DNA from: Paragyromitra xinjiangensis
Taxonomy: Eukaryota > Ascomycota > Pezizomycetes > Pezizales > Discinaceae
DNA length: 64,000 bases
Reading direction: 5' to 3'
Assembly: GCA_038503065.1 (NCBI GenBank)
Contig: JBCAMK010000018.1
Coordinates: forward strand, 1,426,001 to 1,490,000
Below the pieces are notes generated by a model that saw only the letters and a list, made by a program, of their open reading frames with translations, was not told where the DNA came from and searched no databases. Position numbers and translations under genes: made by a program. Shown here piece after piece: positions 47,228-58,237 of the stretch. Every line of letters begins with the position of its first letter. The first letter of the stretch is position 1.

Positions 47228-47289
47228 CTTCTCATTTTTCATTTCCCAAATCCGTTGTTATGTCGGATCGGTCGCTATAGGCCTCCGTA
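47228..47289. repeat. Right terminal inverted repeat, 62 bp
   Basis: Ends GGCCTCCGTA and is followed at once by the CTAGGT target duplication. It is the inverse of 42395-42456 with five transitions. Confidence 0.9.
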
Positions 47290-47306
47290 CTAGGTAGTCC
47301 GCCGTA

Positions 47307-48472
47307 ACCGCCCAGTACTCCAAATATTTTTTGTAGTCACCCTGGTTACTTATTTATCTTTTTTGCCCTCGATTCCGCGGTTTTTCTTCTCGTAGATGCC
47401 CTCGACTCGGTATACGATATACAATGTACCTAAATAGTACAAGCAAATGCAAACACACCCGCAAATGAGATGCTGATGGTAGAATCCGAGGGTGGGGATG
47501 ATCAGTCCCTTTAACAACCCAGCGTCCCCACCCCCCCAAAAGTAGCTAGGGTTCCCTGTAAAATGGCGCGTAGATTTGCGCAGTCGTCCCAGGAATATCA
47601 GTAACGGGATAGGTGAAGGGTTTGACCTAGCTGAATGCGGATAGGGGTAGCAGCATGCAAATCTGAAGGATCATGACAACTGGAACGAGGATATCCATCG
47701 TTCTGAGGATTTTGGGTGTCTTTCCTCGGTTTTTGTTTTGTATACAGGGGAATGATGAGTAGCGAGTCTCTCGTTGATGGGGTGCGACGTGAAAAAACGG
47801 ACGATAAGACCCAGACAGCTGGTCAGTCGACAAAAAAGGTCATAGGGCGGCTAACTTAGTCTCGTGCCCAGCCCCTCTCACGCACATACCGTAGGGTTTA
47901 GTGTTCTAAAAGCTCGGAGGTCCTGGAGGCTCTCTGGGGGGTTTTTCTGCTCGGGGGTTTCTCCCCTCTGAAGGTACAAGTATTTTCTCACGAACTTAAG
48001 CATCAAATTACCCCCGAAAACCGGAGCCTTTTTGCCCCCCAGCCCCCCCGGGGTAACAAGCCTACGGTTAACTGCCATCTAATCGAACCATGATTTCCTC
48101 CATTCGATCTCTCCGCTGATCGACTGCAGAAAGCGGGGGAGCCCCAAATTTTCGAGTTTTTATTTACTCGCAGCGAATTCGATAATTGGGTTTTTGACGA
48201 GGTCCGATATAAGCGATCGTGCTTCTAATCATACTATGTCACTCGACTAAAATTTGAGCGTACTCTTGCTATTTCTGGGATCAAATTCCCCTCTTTTGGT
48301 ATGTATTCTTCTACTCACGTTTGTTTGCCTCTATATTTTCTAGTCTCTTTCACAATACTACATGTAGTGAGGTTCTTATCCTTTGTTGCTTTTCTTTGTC
48401 CCAAACAATACTATTTTCTCCGATCCAAACTTTCTATTTACTAGAGCTACTCCTTCATTTCAGTAAGTGATG
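47307..48472. other. Spacer
   Basis: No gene recognised. Short homopolymer C and G runs occur around 47528 and 48040. The frames on both strands carry no motif. Confidence 0.45.
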
Positions 48473-48606
48473 CCATAGTATTTTGTGGAATTTTTTCCGG
48501 CGCTAGTATAAAGGGAGCAAATTCTAGCACTAAGGTGGTTTAGACTGGCTGTATCCCACGCATTTTATCTACCACAATCCCCGCTAGCGCCAACGAAATA
48601 CTACGG
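48473..48606. mobile_element. MITE copy B (reverse copy of the 9.6-kb element)
   Basis: Read on the minus strand, this 134-bp stretch aligns with 9601-9744 through GTCTAAAC-, CCTTAGTGCTAG-, CTCCCTT- and ACTAGCGCCGGAA. The right flank is TA and the left flank is TG, a mutated TA. Several CpG positions of copy A are CA or TG here (for example ACGAAATGCTACGG against ACAAAATACTATGG), so this copy is more decayed. Confidence 0.75.
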
Positions 48607-48776
48607 TAGTGTATGACTGAATACATGTATGCACTAGCGCTACAGGTAGAGGAGGAATCCGGTGAAATAAAACGAGGTTTGCTCCACACCGCTCACTCTC
48701 TCTTCCCGTCCCCATCACAGCCCAATTAGTCAAATCTCTCTTCTCGCTTACTTTTACTTCTTCGTGTGTTAAGCCT

Positions 48777-49690
48777 GCTCCCAAGAAGCAGAGACTGCAG
48801 CAGCAGAATGACCCCCTGAATAGAGAGTTAAACTGTCTTCGCAGTGTCGAAAAGGAACTTATAGCAGCCAACGCAACCATTAAAAGGATGAAAAATGAGA
48901 TCGAATATTTGCGACAGATGTATTCATAGCAGTGGTCTCCGCCACTGCCTTCTCTAACACCGCCGCCGTGCTCACCACCACCGTTGCCTGGTCAGCTGCC
49001 ATTGCTTAGTAAACCCTCATCAGGTCTGCAGTCGCCACCTGGTCCATCTTCGTCTGTAGGCACATAATCATCGCTTAGCCAACTCTCGTCCTCAAAACCA
49101 CAGCTGTCACCAGATCCATCTTCTCCTTAGCAGGCTCGCAGACACCTTTCAATCCACCACTGCCGCCCCATATAGAGGCTCTACCCTGTACCGCTGAAAA
49201 ACTGATTGTGGGCGTTGCTGATGAGACCCAAACACGTAATGATTTGGTGTTAGCTATGGAGAGGCTGATTACCGGGTTGATAAGGGAGAAGACCGTCAAG
49301 GAGAACCTGAGTGACTTTTCATGGACAAAGGAGTGTGCGGTATCGGGGACTGGCAGCAATTATCTTACCGTCATTCTCGCTGATCTCACCAAGGCAAAAA
49401 AGGGATGCCAACTGACCTTGAAGGCATAGAGGGCTTGGGGGATAGTACTACTGATCCTACCTCTTCTAGCACTGGGATTTCCTCTGGAGTTGGAGGGACG
49501 ATCACCACTGCTGCCGCGGCTACTGCGGCGCAATTGGTTGGAGGTTGTATGTCTGCAATCTAGGCCGCCGATGTGGTAATAGCAACTTTACGCGCAATTT
49601 TGAGTACCGTATCGCCACCAAGCACAGGAATTGCACTTCTGGCTGGCGTCGGAGTGCTATTACTCTCCTGCGGTGGTAAATCGGAGGGGG
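48777..49690 (+). pseudogene. Decayed gene with coiled coil and C-terminal membrane segment
   Basis: Read on the plus strand, a conceptual frame starts with a Gln/Glu/Lys coiled coil (QRLQQQNDPLNRELNCLRSV onward), then a Pro/Ser-rich linker broken by TAG, TAA and TAG. It changes frame into a clean 73-residue segment (49208-49429) with RNDLVLAMERLITGLIREKT, then into a Ser/Thr/Gly/Ala-rich part with another TAG, and ends in a hydrophobic segment (STGIALLAGVGVLLL). The stops are what C-to-T changes in CAG/CAA would make, so repeat-induced point mutation or simple decay is possible. No family is recognised. A further open frame at 50096-50320 may be a continuation. Confidence 0.45.
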
Positions 49691-51123
49691 GGGGGGGTCG
49701 TAGACGATGGACGGAGAGGGCGAGGGTGGTGGGAAGGGTGGTGAAGAATTGGAGGATGCATGAGGGGGCAACAAGAAAGAGTAGGTGGTTAGGGACTGAG
49801 ATGGCGAGGAGGATATACTATAATGGGTAGGGTCTGAAACCTGTACCAGGGTACGAGGCAAACCCGAACTCGATAGGAAAATCAACAAGAACTAAAATGG
49901 TTAAATAAAACCTAGAAACTACTTAACCAAGCTATAAGCCCCCGCTCCCCGCTACGCGGAATCTACCAATAAACCACCGACTAGTGGAAATCTTATGATC
50001 CCCAATCATCATTCCGCAAGCTAAAATAATCCGCTTCGATCTTTACCACTATTACCTATCATCCACCCCGACCTCGCCCTCTCCTCCCCGCCGCCTTGCT
50101 AATGTTGATCTCGCAGCCTTCCCCCGCCGCACACGACCTCGCTTTTAGGATGTTTGCTCAGGAGCTTTACGATAATGGGTCCCGCAGGGGTACCAGCGCA
50201 GAAGGTGGCAATTTCGACGACGAAACAGTCGTCTATAACTACCTGCGAGCGGTGGCCTCGGGGAACAAAGTTCTTACCGATATGGTCGCGAAGCATGATC
50301 GCGAGGTGGTGGAACGGTAGAGGGATGACGTGTTCAAGTGGATGGGGCAAACGGTGGAGGGATGATGGAGTTAGTGATATCTTATGAATATTTGGAGGCA
50401 AACTCAACGTACACTCCACGCTCCCCTCCACTTCCGGGGTCGTCGAGTTCTTTTACCACGGTGCATACTAGCTGCTATTCATAAGGTTCTTCATCACTGC
50501 AACATAGGTTGCCTACTGTCAACGTCTGGGTTTGTCCTCCGGCCTTCCGAGGCGTGGACCTCTGATTACCCATATTGCGCTAGCATATTTGGAGCACAAC
50601 CGCATAAATCAAAGTTTATGATTTGGGGAAAATACAAAATGTAGAATGTTTTTCTGTTTTTTCTACACTAATATCAGGTATTATATACCGCCTAAGTAAC
50701 CTGCTGTTTCTTTAGCTAAATATTATCCAATCGCTATCTTTCTAGCGTCTGGGCGGCTTTGCCGACTCACAGACAATAGGGATGTAACTCTGAACCATTG
50801 TAAACTTCTAGACTGTGGGTATGGGAGTAGAAAATCCGTCCCATCTTATGTCGCCAACATGACATATTGAATAGCGGCGGGCATTCTTCAGTACACACTC
50901 CACACGTGTCTACTAGTACAGTGTTGCACCATCCGTTGCACTTATTCTGTATACCTGGAACTCATAGACAGGTAGGAAAGCAGCCGTGTTCGCCCATAGA
51001 ATAGTTCATAAGGCTCTATTCAGATCACGCCCGAGTGCCGGAGTATACAGGCTGAGTAGGGAAATCCCGCTCTGGAGGCCTTTTTGTGATATAATTCAAT
51101 TTTTTATTGAGTAAATATATCAG
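49691..51123. other. Spacer upstream of tRNA-Asp
   Basis: Contains a 74-residue plus-strand frame (50096-50320, with DDETVVYNYLRAVASGNKVL), helical and unrecognised, possibly part of the preceding decayed gene. Otherwise no gene is seen. Confidence 0.4.
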
Positions 51124-51207
51124 TCTTTGGTAGTATAGTGGTTAGTATACTCGCCTGTCATGCTTCATTGTTCGCGAGTGACCGGGGTTCAATTCCCCGC
51201 CAAAGAG
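51124..51207 (+). tRNA. tRNA-Asp(GTC) with 12-nt intron
   Basis: Full cloverleaf: acceptor stem TCTTTGG/CCAAAGA with discriminator G, D-arm with TAGTGGTTAGTA, anticodon stem CTCGC/GCGAG with loop CTGTCAC giving anticodon GTC, and T-arm CCGGGGTTCAATTCCCCG. A 12-nt intron (51161-51172) lies after the base 3' to the anticodon, the canonical position. An A/T-rich leader precedes it. Intron-bearing tRNA-Asp is matched by the second copy at 62186-62270. Confidence 0.97.
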
Positions 51208-54200
51208 TCATCTTTTTGTTCTCACGTTAAAATACCAATAGGTATTCGCGCCAGGGATGGTTAATAGTACAAGAGCGGTTTAGGGCAGCCCAGGAGGCAA
51301 AAGGAGTTGTGGACATTCTTGAGGTTTTCAGCGCTAGTGCTATCGCTTGAAGAATAGAGAAGTGTGGGTCGCTTGGCTTTTTCCTAAAGGTTGGGGGAGA
51401 AGCCCATTATTTATAGGGAAAAGCTCCCCCTAATTCCCTGGTTGTCTTTCTGCAAATACCGAGGTGTGGTAACACTCGCCTTTACTTACCGAACTAGAGA
51501 CCCGGAGATGTGGTTGCGCCGCACAGTGTCCTCTCAACGTGGCAACTATAACCATCTAAAAAATAAACTTTGCCAAAACTCCACCAATATTGCAGGGGAA
51601 AAAATCGGAAAAAACAGATATCAACTTTAAGACTCACTGACCGAATGAGAGTTTTTAGCTGATGAACTAGGTTGTTTCGGTGGTCTCAATTGAGAAAATC
51701 GTCACATACGGGTAATGACTAAAAAATGCTAAGCCTCGGTTGCAGAGCATGCGTAGGGCATGAACATGAGGGTGACTTCTATCTTACAGGCAAATTTTGC
51801 GTAACTAGTACACAGCCTAATGGTATCTTGCATGTCTAAGATGCTGAATTGATGCCTAAGAGTATCTTTTGCTATTCCTATTTTATTCAATTTTCTCCCT
51901 GCAATATGGTTGAGGTTTGACAAAACTTTATTTTTTCGCAAAAAAAGGTGATGGTTGCGCAGGGAACATACAGACTTTCGGCCATGAACAATATAAGTGA
52001 GGAACGTAACTCCAAATATTTCAACTGGGGGCTAGTAGGCTGGCCTGGCCCTGAATGTCGGATTTCGCAGTTTGACCTTTTAGGATGGTTGCGATTGCAG
52101 GGGAGTAGGTCAGGGCCTAGCGTTTTGGGAAAGAAATTATGTTCTAGCGACTGCTAGTAACAAATCTTTTGTGATTTTTAGGGCTGCAGCTGCCCCAGTG
52201 AAGCGGAAGTTGGGTTAGGGCTCGCTTATTAGTTAGCGCTATACACAAAACCAACGTTCTACAGTCACTCGACGAAACCTACTAGCCGGGCCGAATGCCT
52301 TTGATTTACTATCAACTCATAGTTTAGGTTTAACAAATTACCTTCCAAGATCTACTTTACCTGCCTGCCTGTGGAAGCGAGGGGGTTAGGTCTGAAGCCC
52401 TCCTCGCCTACCAGTTAGCAAATAACATATCCTTCCTACTTGCAATTGTTTCTGTGATATGTACTCTATGAGCCTCAATGCTATTTGCCAAGCCGATCTT
52501 GCTTATCAACTTACGCTAACTATAAAGGGTACCGAAACTAACATTCTATCTGTCTCCGACATTCGGGGCACTGGGCATTTGACGAACAGAGGTCGTCACT
52601 CAGGAGACTTTTACAACTCTCTCGAATTTTTTGCAAAAATTCTTACTATCTGGTGGCCCGAAATATTGTACAAATGAGATCTGTTGCTGGCCCCGCTGTT
52701 TCCTGACTTGAAGTCTGGGGGCTCGTAATTTTTCAGCGGGTTTTGTCAAATGCTTAGTTTCGTCGAGTGGCTGGGAGTGGCTGGGAGTGACTGTACAGGC
52801 GGTCTCTCTGTCTCCAACATTCGGGGCACATGGCTACTACCAATTGGCCTGGACTATGCAGCTTTAAATTGGCCTTCGGAAAAGCCCGAAGACGTGCTAT
52901 AGACAGTTGCTTGGCACAGAAAATTACTGCCCCAATCAACCACTCACTCGCCCGATAGAGTAATTTCAATTAAACTATTTCAGTGGATGCCTTCCCGTAA
53001 AAAATTAGAGTAAAGTCTAGAGTAGTTCAGACAAGCGAAAACCTGAACTTCAGATCTATCACTATCAACAGGACCTAGTTTAGTGATTACTAATAAATTC
53101 TTTTTCACAGGAACATCATGAAAATTAGCAAATGCCTTCTAGTATGCAAAGCCATAATGGCCCTGCAAAGAAACCTAACCTTCCCCGTTATTTATGAAAT
53201 TGCGACTGTAGAGCTAGCCACAGCCAGTATAAGTGGCCTCTCTTTTGGTGTGGTTTATGGTTGCCACGCGCGACATATAATTTCTCCTCTAGGGATCTGA
53301 AGGCCCTCAGATATCTGGAAGAGGGGTGGGCACCCCTTGCCATGATTCTACATCATGAAGTTGTCAGATCGGCTGTCTGGGGTGTCTCAGCCCATTTTCC
53401 TACTCTGAAGTGGTTCAGATTTTTTACGGGAAGGCATCCAGTATACCCTAGTCTAAGCCAATTTTCTATTACCGACTTTACGGTATTGCGAGAAGCAGTA
53501 TCAACAGTTCGAAAACCCCCATAAATGGCCCAGCCAACGTAGTGATGGTGCTATACATCACCGCCTTGAGCCTTGCTCACCCAATAGGACGCACCCCTTC
53601 ATTAGAAGCCTTGTAATGTTGGATAACCGATTGCATCACGAGTATAGAATCCCACTAACTGTTAGAACCACTAACGGTTGATACAATGATACGATCGAGA
53701 GCTCTAGAATAGCGCATCGATGCAGGATGGGGTAAAGTCTTTGGGAATACGCAGGGCTGGCCCATAGGTTATCATGTCATTCAGCCCGAAGCCGTAGTTT
53801 CATTTGAATCAATACCAGCTATGGACTACCGTAGTCCGTTACAGGGTAGAGGTGATGTTTGAATAAGTTGAACGAACGCCGAGTCTCAGTTTTGGCTTGC
53901 ATGCAGTGATAATGCAGACTTTAACCTGGCCTAAATGACTATATAGTACCGTATTTTTATCTGAGAGGAAAGTTCGTTTTGTATTTGGCTTCTTAGGGAA
54001 AGCTCAAGCATCTATGAAGCTATAGAGTGTATTTCCAGGAGGGTTTTGACCTAGGGAGATTTTTGATAAAAATTCTCAAATTGAAGAGTTATATGCGGAA
54101 TTTAGTGGGGCGTTTGGTGAGACACGGCGTTCCATACTCGATTTTGATTGGTCCGGGTTTAAGCTGACACCTACCATAGCTAGCACAAGGGATATTGCCT

Positions 54201-56186
54201 GAAATGGTAGTTTACTTCATTGGTAAATCGATGGCTCCAGCTATAATCTCAAATACATTGATTCTTGAGTGCTCTTAATTCACTTGTAGGGCTTGAGCTA
54301 ATGAATGGCTGTTGCTAGTCGCCGACTTTCACAGAGAATCTAGATCGCCTTTGGAGATTTATTCGCTGTTAAGTTTGGTCCTGTATTTGATCTCATGTTA
54401 GGTATAGACAACGATTAGCCTGAAATGATCAGTTTCGGGGGTTTGGTCAGTTTTTCGCGAGCATTGCTTGCGGCGCCTGGGCCGTAGAATGCGTAGAAAG
54501 AAGCAACAAGGCTACGCCTGCGCAATGCACGTGCATGATAATGAGTGGGCGATAAGCGCCTTTCACTCCGCAATCGTCGATCCCATGGGGTTCGCCTCGC
54601 GTTGAGCGACCTACCAGAATGCTTGATCTTTTCGGTGGGTGGCACGCAGAATTCCATAGTCTGGATTTCGGGTAGCACCCGTCGATCAAATCTTTGGCCC
54701 AGGGATGAGAGAACGCCAATACTTGGGAAGGATTACCTGGAGGGGTGTTTTAGTGGGATAGCAGTTGATTTGCTGTCTTAGCAGGCACATCCACGGTTTG
54801 GTTGGCCAGCTTCATACCCATGCTTTTAGGTATTTCTTCCCATATTTCAATACTGGTTTGCCCGGCGTTCTCTCTGGGGACTCCTAGTAGCTAACTCTAG
54901 TAACTAAATAACTCATTGATATATGAATCGGCTCGATTAAGGGAGGCTATGCCCTCGTAGAAATTTTGTAGTTTCTATTAGTTGCGAGGGCAAGGTGATG
55001 CGCAATTTGGGTTTTGCTCCCTAATTAATCTCAAATCAAGAGGATCCCCACACCGAACCGGGGCCTTACGCTAATTCAGGTTCATATATAGCTTTGCCAG
55101 CTGAAGACTTCTCCCAGTATGGGGGGCCTCACCGTCTTGGAAAAGATTGAAACTTCTTTTGTAGCACGGCCAATTTGCTTCTTCTGCCCGTAAGCTACTC
55201 GAAAAATTTACTAGTGATCAGACCCGTGATATGGACGTCTATAAATGCCTCAGGCAACTATCCTAGGGAAATTTGAAACTACCGATCCATCCGATTAAAA
55301 GCTGTTCAAAAAGCGATATGAATTGGTCTTAAAATCCAATTGGCTCAAAGTTTGGAGAATTTTACTTGTTCATGTTTTCAGAGCTGTTCCACCTCCTATG
55401 TGTGTTGCCCTTCGTAGCGATCTCACCGCCATTACATGCCACAATGAATCGTTACACCAGAAATATCGATGCATGTCTCACCGGTTCTGCCCTGCATTGG
55501 GACCTTTTTGGGAGAAAAACAAAAACTAAGTATGATTCTGAACTCTTCAGCAGTAAATTGACAGCGCCCCCGTAGCTGACCACGTATCTTCCCCGCAATA
55601 ACCCACCTCAACAACTTTTTACTCTTTACCATTCCTACAAAATGAGGACAGATACTGGTGTTTGATACACTCACTTTGCCATATAGTTGCTGATACTCCA
55701 CTCTGTGTGATTAGTTTGCAATAGGCCTCGTCGTTCAACCTCAAGTATCTAATTCCTCGATAAGCCTAGAGCTCCCGGAAAAATAACTTATTCTTGTCCG
55801 TTTTTTTCCAGTTTGAGAACTACCCTAAGCACAGTTTCAACCTTTCATTATTTAGCTCTACGAACTCCAGGTGGACCTATATTCGATTGCAACTCTAGTC
55901 GGCAACATTGAATGAACGCCCCGCGGCCGAGGCGCTGAGAAGAATATAGTGCCTCTCACGTTGGTGTATTTCACTTGCGTGTATTATTTGTCAGTATTGC
56001 GATATTTAGCCTGTGATATCGTTGGCTAATGTTAGATTTCAGGATTCACGTCCTTGACGACTCGGACCCTAAGATTGGGCAAGTCTGTCAATTGGATAGT
56101 AGGTTGGTCTCCTATACACCTCAACGGGAAATTCCCTTTTGAAGCACTTGGAGTGGAGTGTTACTGGCTAACTTACTTCTAGAAAG
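51208..56186. other. Large spacer with weak internal repeats
   Basis: Nearly 5 kb with no supported gene. It contains one copy of a diverged repeat shared with 62588-62676, a 22-bp near-identical pair at 52550 and 52808, and a GCCCTCG...CGAGGGC inverted pair near 54951. Some frames, such as 53261-53524, are open for about 85 codons but show no motif. Probably decayed repeats. Confidence 0.4.
51385..51480. repeat. Diverged repeat, copy 1
   Basis: Shares GGGGAGAAG, CCCATTATTTATAG, GAAAA, CCCTC/CCCCC, CCGAGGTGTGGTA and CACTC in order and spacing with 62588-62676. Each copy lies 180-320 bp from a tRNA-Asp gene. Probably a remnant of a mobile element. Confidence 0.6.
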
Positions 56187-58237
56187 ATGAGTCTTAGCTT
56201 GTCGACATTCCGTCGTTACTGGATCGGCGGAATTATCTTGGCCGTTTCCTTCGTGCAGCTTGCATCCTCTATAGAGGTTTCTTCATCTAATGGTACTGTA
56301 CTGAATACAGTTAAGACATCGGGGAACATTACCGCTGGGGGTCTTACTCTTAACACAGCTGCACTCAAATGTGGGGAAAGGATTTGGTTGCCAATATTCA
56401 GGTTCTTTCTTATTAACTACGTTGGTCATGCATTTACAGTGAGGTTGGGTGCCGGATACGGGACCACCTATGGAATTTTATTTGCCCTCCTTTCACTCTT
56501 CCACCCTTACTTCGGACTGTTGCTGGCTTGTCGAGCCATGGAGTGTTTTGCGCTAGGTGAAGATGATCCCCTTCGGCGTGCTCTAAGGGGAGGCGCTTTA
56601 TGCGTTGTTGCGCGCACAAAGAAATGGAAGCCAAGAAATGGGGATAAGGCTTGGGTTTGGCGGGTTACTCCTGCTGGGTCTGCTGAGCCTGCTGAGCCTG
56701 CTGAGCCTGGTAAGCCTCTGGGCCATGTCCAGCAACAAGGGTATAGTGCCTTAAGTCCTAAATATGAGCTAAATTATCTAGTTAACAAGAACCTAGGAAT
56801 CTCGAAAGTGGTGTGAGTTTTAAGAAAATAAACTACGGTGGGCTCGAGTTGGAATATTTGTCGCAAAAATACGTCCATATACACGGCTTATGTGATCTAC
56901 CGCCGGGCGGAGAGTATATGCTAGCACGACTACCTTCGGATTACAAGGTTAAATGGCAAACGCTAGAGGAAGATACAGCTGTGCATGATGATCCAACGGA
57001 GGAGCCAGGGGAAAAAAAGATATTGAATACCAAGGTCAAAATCTCCTCTAGCTACAGCGTCATGAAATCATTAATTGCGCTCTTCCAACTAAGTGCCGCA
57101 ATCCCTACGATTTGGGCGGTTTCGCAGAAGGATAACAAGAAATATGGCTATGCAGCCTACCAGCTAACGGTTATTCCTTACGCCTTAATGTCGGTTATCA
57201 ATACCATTACATGCTTTACGACTCCACAATATCCTGCTAGTTATTTAGTGTGTTCAAGCGTCATGGAGGAAGCAAAGGGGAGAGGGGGCCGTTTCGAGGG
57301 GGTTGTTGGGGAGCTTTGCGAGTCTGAAAGAAAAGTATCCTTGAGCCCTAAAACGGGGGGGGGCTGGAAGCTTGACGGGGCGGTCGGAGAGTTTGAAGAC
57401 GGGGTTGGAGATGGTATGTGTGTTCGCTTTGCCGGGGAGGAAGAGCTTATGCGCTGGCCCGATCAATCATCTCCAGAGGGGAGAGGGGTTTTTCACGCTA
57501 TTAAGAAGGCATTAATCTTCATTTTTCGACAACAAATCTGGGAAGGTTTAAGAGAAGAAGCTCCCATTGCTCGATGGCCTGCGCAGTGGCACGAAAGAGA
57601 TTTGGGAAAAACGGCAAGCACAGATCCCCCTTCCTAGAAAGCGTCTCAGGAATCCTTAACTAATGGAACTGGAGTCTAGACACATGGGACCTCTGATATC
57701 ATACGAATGACCCCCCATCGGACATCAATCGTCCGGTTGTCCAAGATCTTTACCAACAAAAATATTGCATTACTTCCTGCGATTGGTAACCCTAAGCCTC
57801 GCGAGAAAGACCGAATGGAGCGTTTTTTGTACTATGTATCAGATCTCACTGTCTTCGTTTGCCTTGCAGCCCCTTACTTGGTAACATTTGGTTTGACTGG
57901 TTTCAGTGATGGCCAAAGCACGTTATTCCAAAGAGTGATTACTGTTCTTTGGGTAGTAATGATGCAAATCGCTTACATCCCCCAAAGACTAACATGGAGC
58001 TTCCTGCAAACTCGTATTGCACCGCTCTCCGATAAAAGGTTGGGGTGGAGCCTGGTCTTTGTTACATTCCTGGCTGCGATATGGTCGATACCCGCGATGG
58101 CTGGTTTTGTCAATGTTGGAATTATGATGCGTGATCGAAACGGAACTTGCCCGGATTGTAAGTTAAAATGCTTTGGATCTAAATTTATAAGAATCTTGCT
58201 AATTCAAGTAGATGGACAATACAACAGCCCGAGTTAA
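56187..58237 (+). CDS. Polytopic membrane protein, uncharacterised fungal family
   Basis: 616-residue integral membrane protein from four exons: 56187-56709, 56790-57613, 57680-58157 and 58212-58237. The third exon joins through a GC-AG intron (donor ACG|GCAAGC, branch TTAACTAAT, acceptor GTCTAG); any GT donor nearby would break the frame. An N-terminal signal-like helix is followed by a luminal part and membrane segments around GYGTTYGILFALLSLFHPYFGLL. A Pro/Ala/Glu 9-nt repeat comes next, then the family block YVHIHGLCDLPPG and the pair SSYSVMKSLIALFQL / YGYAAYQLTVIPYALMSVINT. The last three helices are in exon 3. From memory, proteins of this layout are common in Pezizomycotina, with no known function. 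The last intron is 54 nt and keeps the frame if retained. Confidence 0.75.

Larger units (their letters stand above)
42395..47289. mobile_element. 4.9-kb three-gene DNA transposon (IS3EU-like)
   Basis: Bounded by 62-bp inverted repeats beginning TACGG and flanked by a perfect 6-bp target duplication CTAGGT (42389-42394 and 47290-47295). It carries three genes: a five-exon DDE integrase-type transposase on the minus strand, a divergent plus-strand accessory gene with a single in-frame stop, and a minus-strand zinc-finger/coiled-coil gene. A retroviral-integrase-like catalytic core, 6-bp duplications and TAY-like termini are, as I recall, hallmarks of the eukaryotic IS3EU group. Polintons also make 6-bp duplications, but they are far larger and encode a polymerase, which is absent here. 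The element is inserted inside an older element and is probably fairly young, since its transposase is uninterrupted. Confidence 0.8.
41651..47306. mobile_element. Older inverted-repeat element hosting a nested transposon
   Basis: The left end starts TACGGCGAACTACCTGGCGC. The right end, read inward on the minus strand after mentally removing the nested element and its duplicated CTAGGT, starts TACGGCGGACTACCTAGCGC. The similarity continues through AACCGCAAAAA-ATCG to GGAAAAT, about 50 bp. Without the insert the element is about 755 bp and has no coding frame, so it is non-autonomous. Inside are subterminal (GGAAAAT)n runs at 41693-41715 and their inverse at 42148-42182. A matching target duplication is not visible (TACGGC against ACCGCC), consistent with age or a different boundary. 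Confidence 0.65.

Noticed and set aside
42395..47289. Interpretation as a Polinton/Maverick
   Set aside because: The 6-bp target duplication fits, but the size is about a third of a Polinton and no DNA polymerase, packaging ATPase or capsid gene is present.
54415..54781. Overlapping open frames on both strands in a GC-richer patch
   Set aside because: No domain, no splice pattern and conflicting frames.
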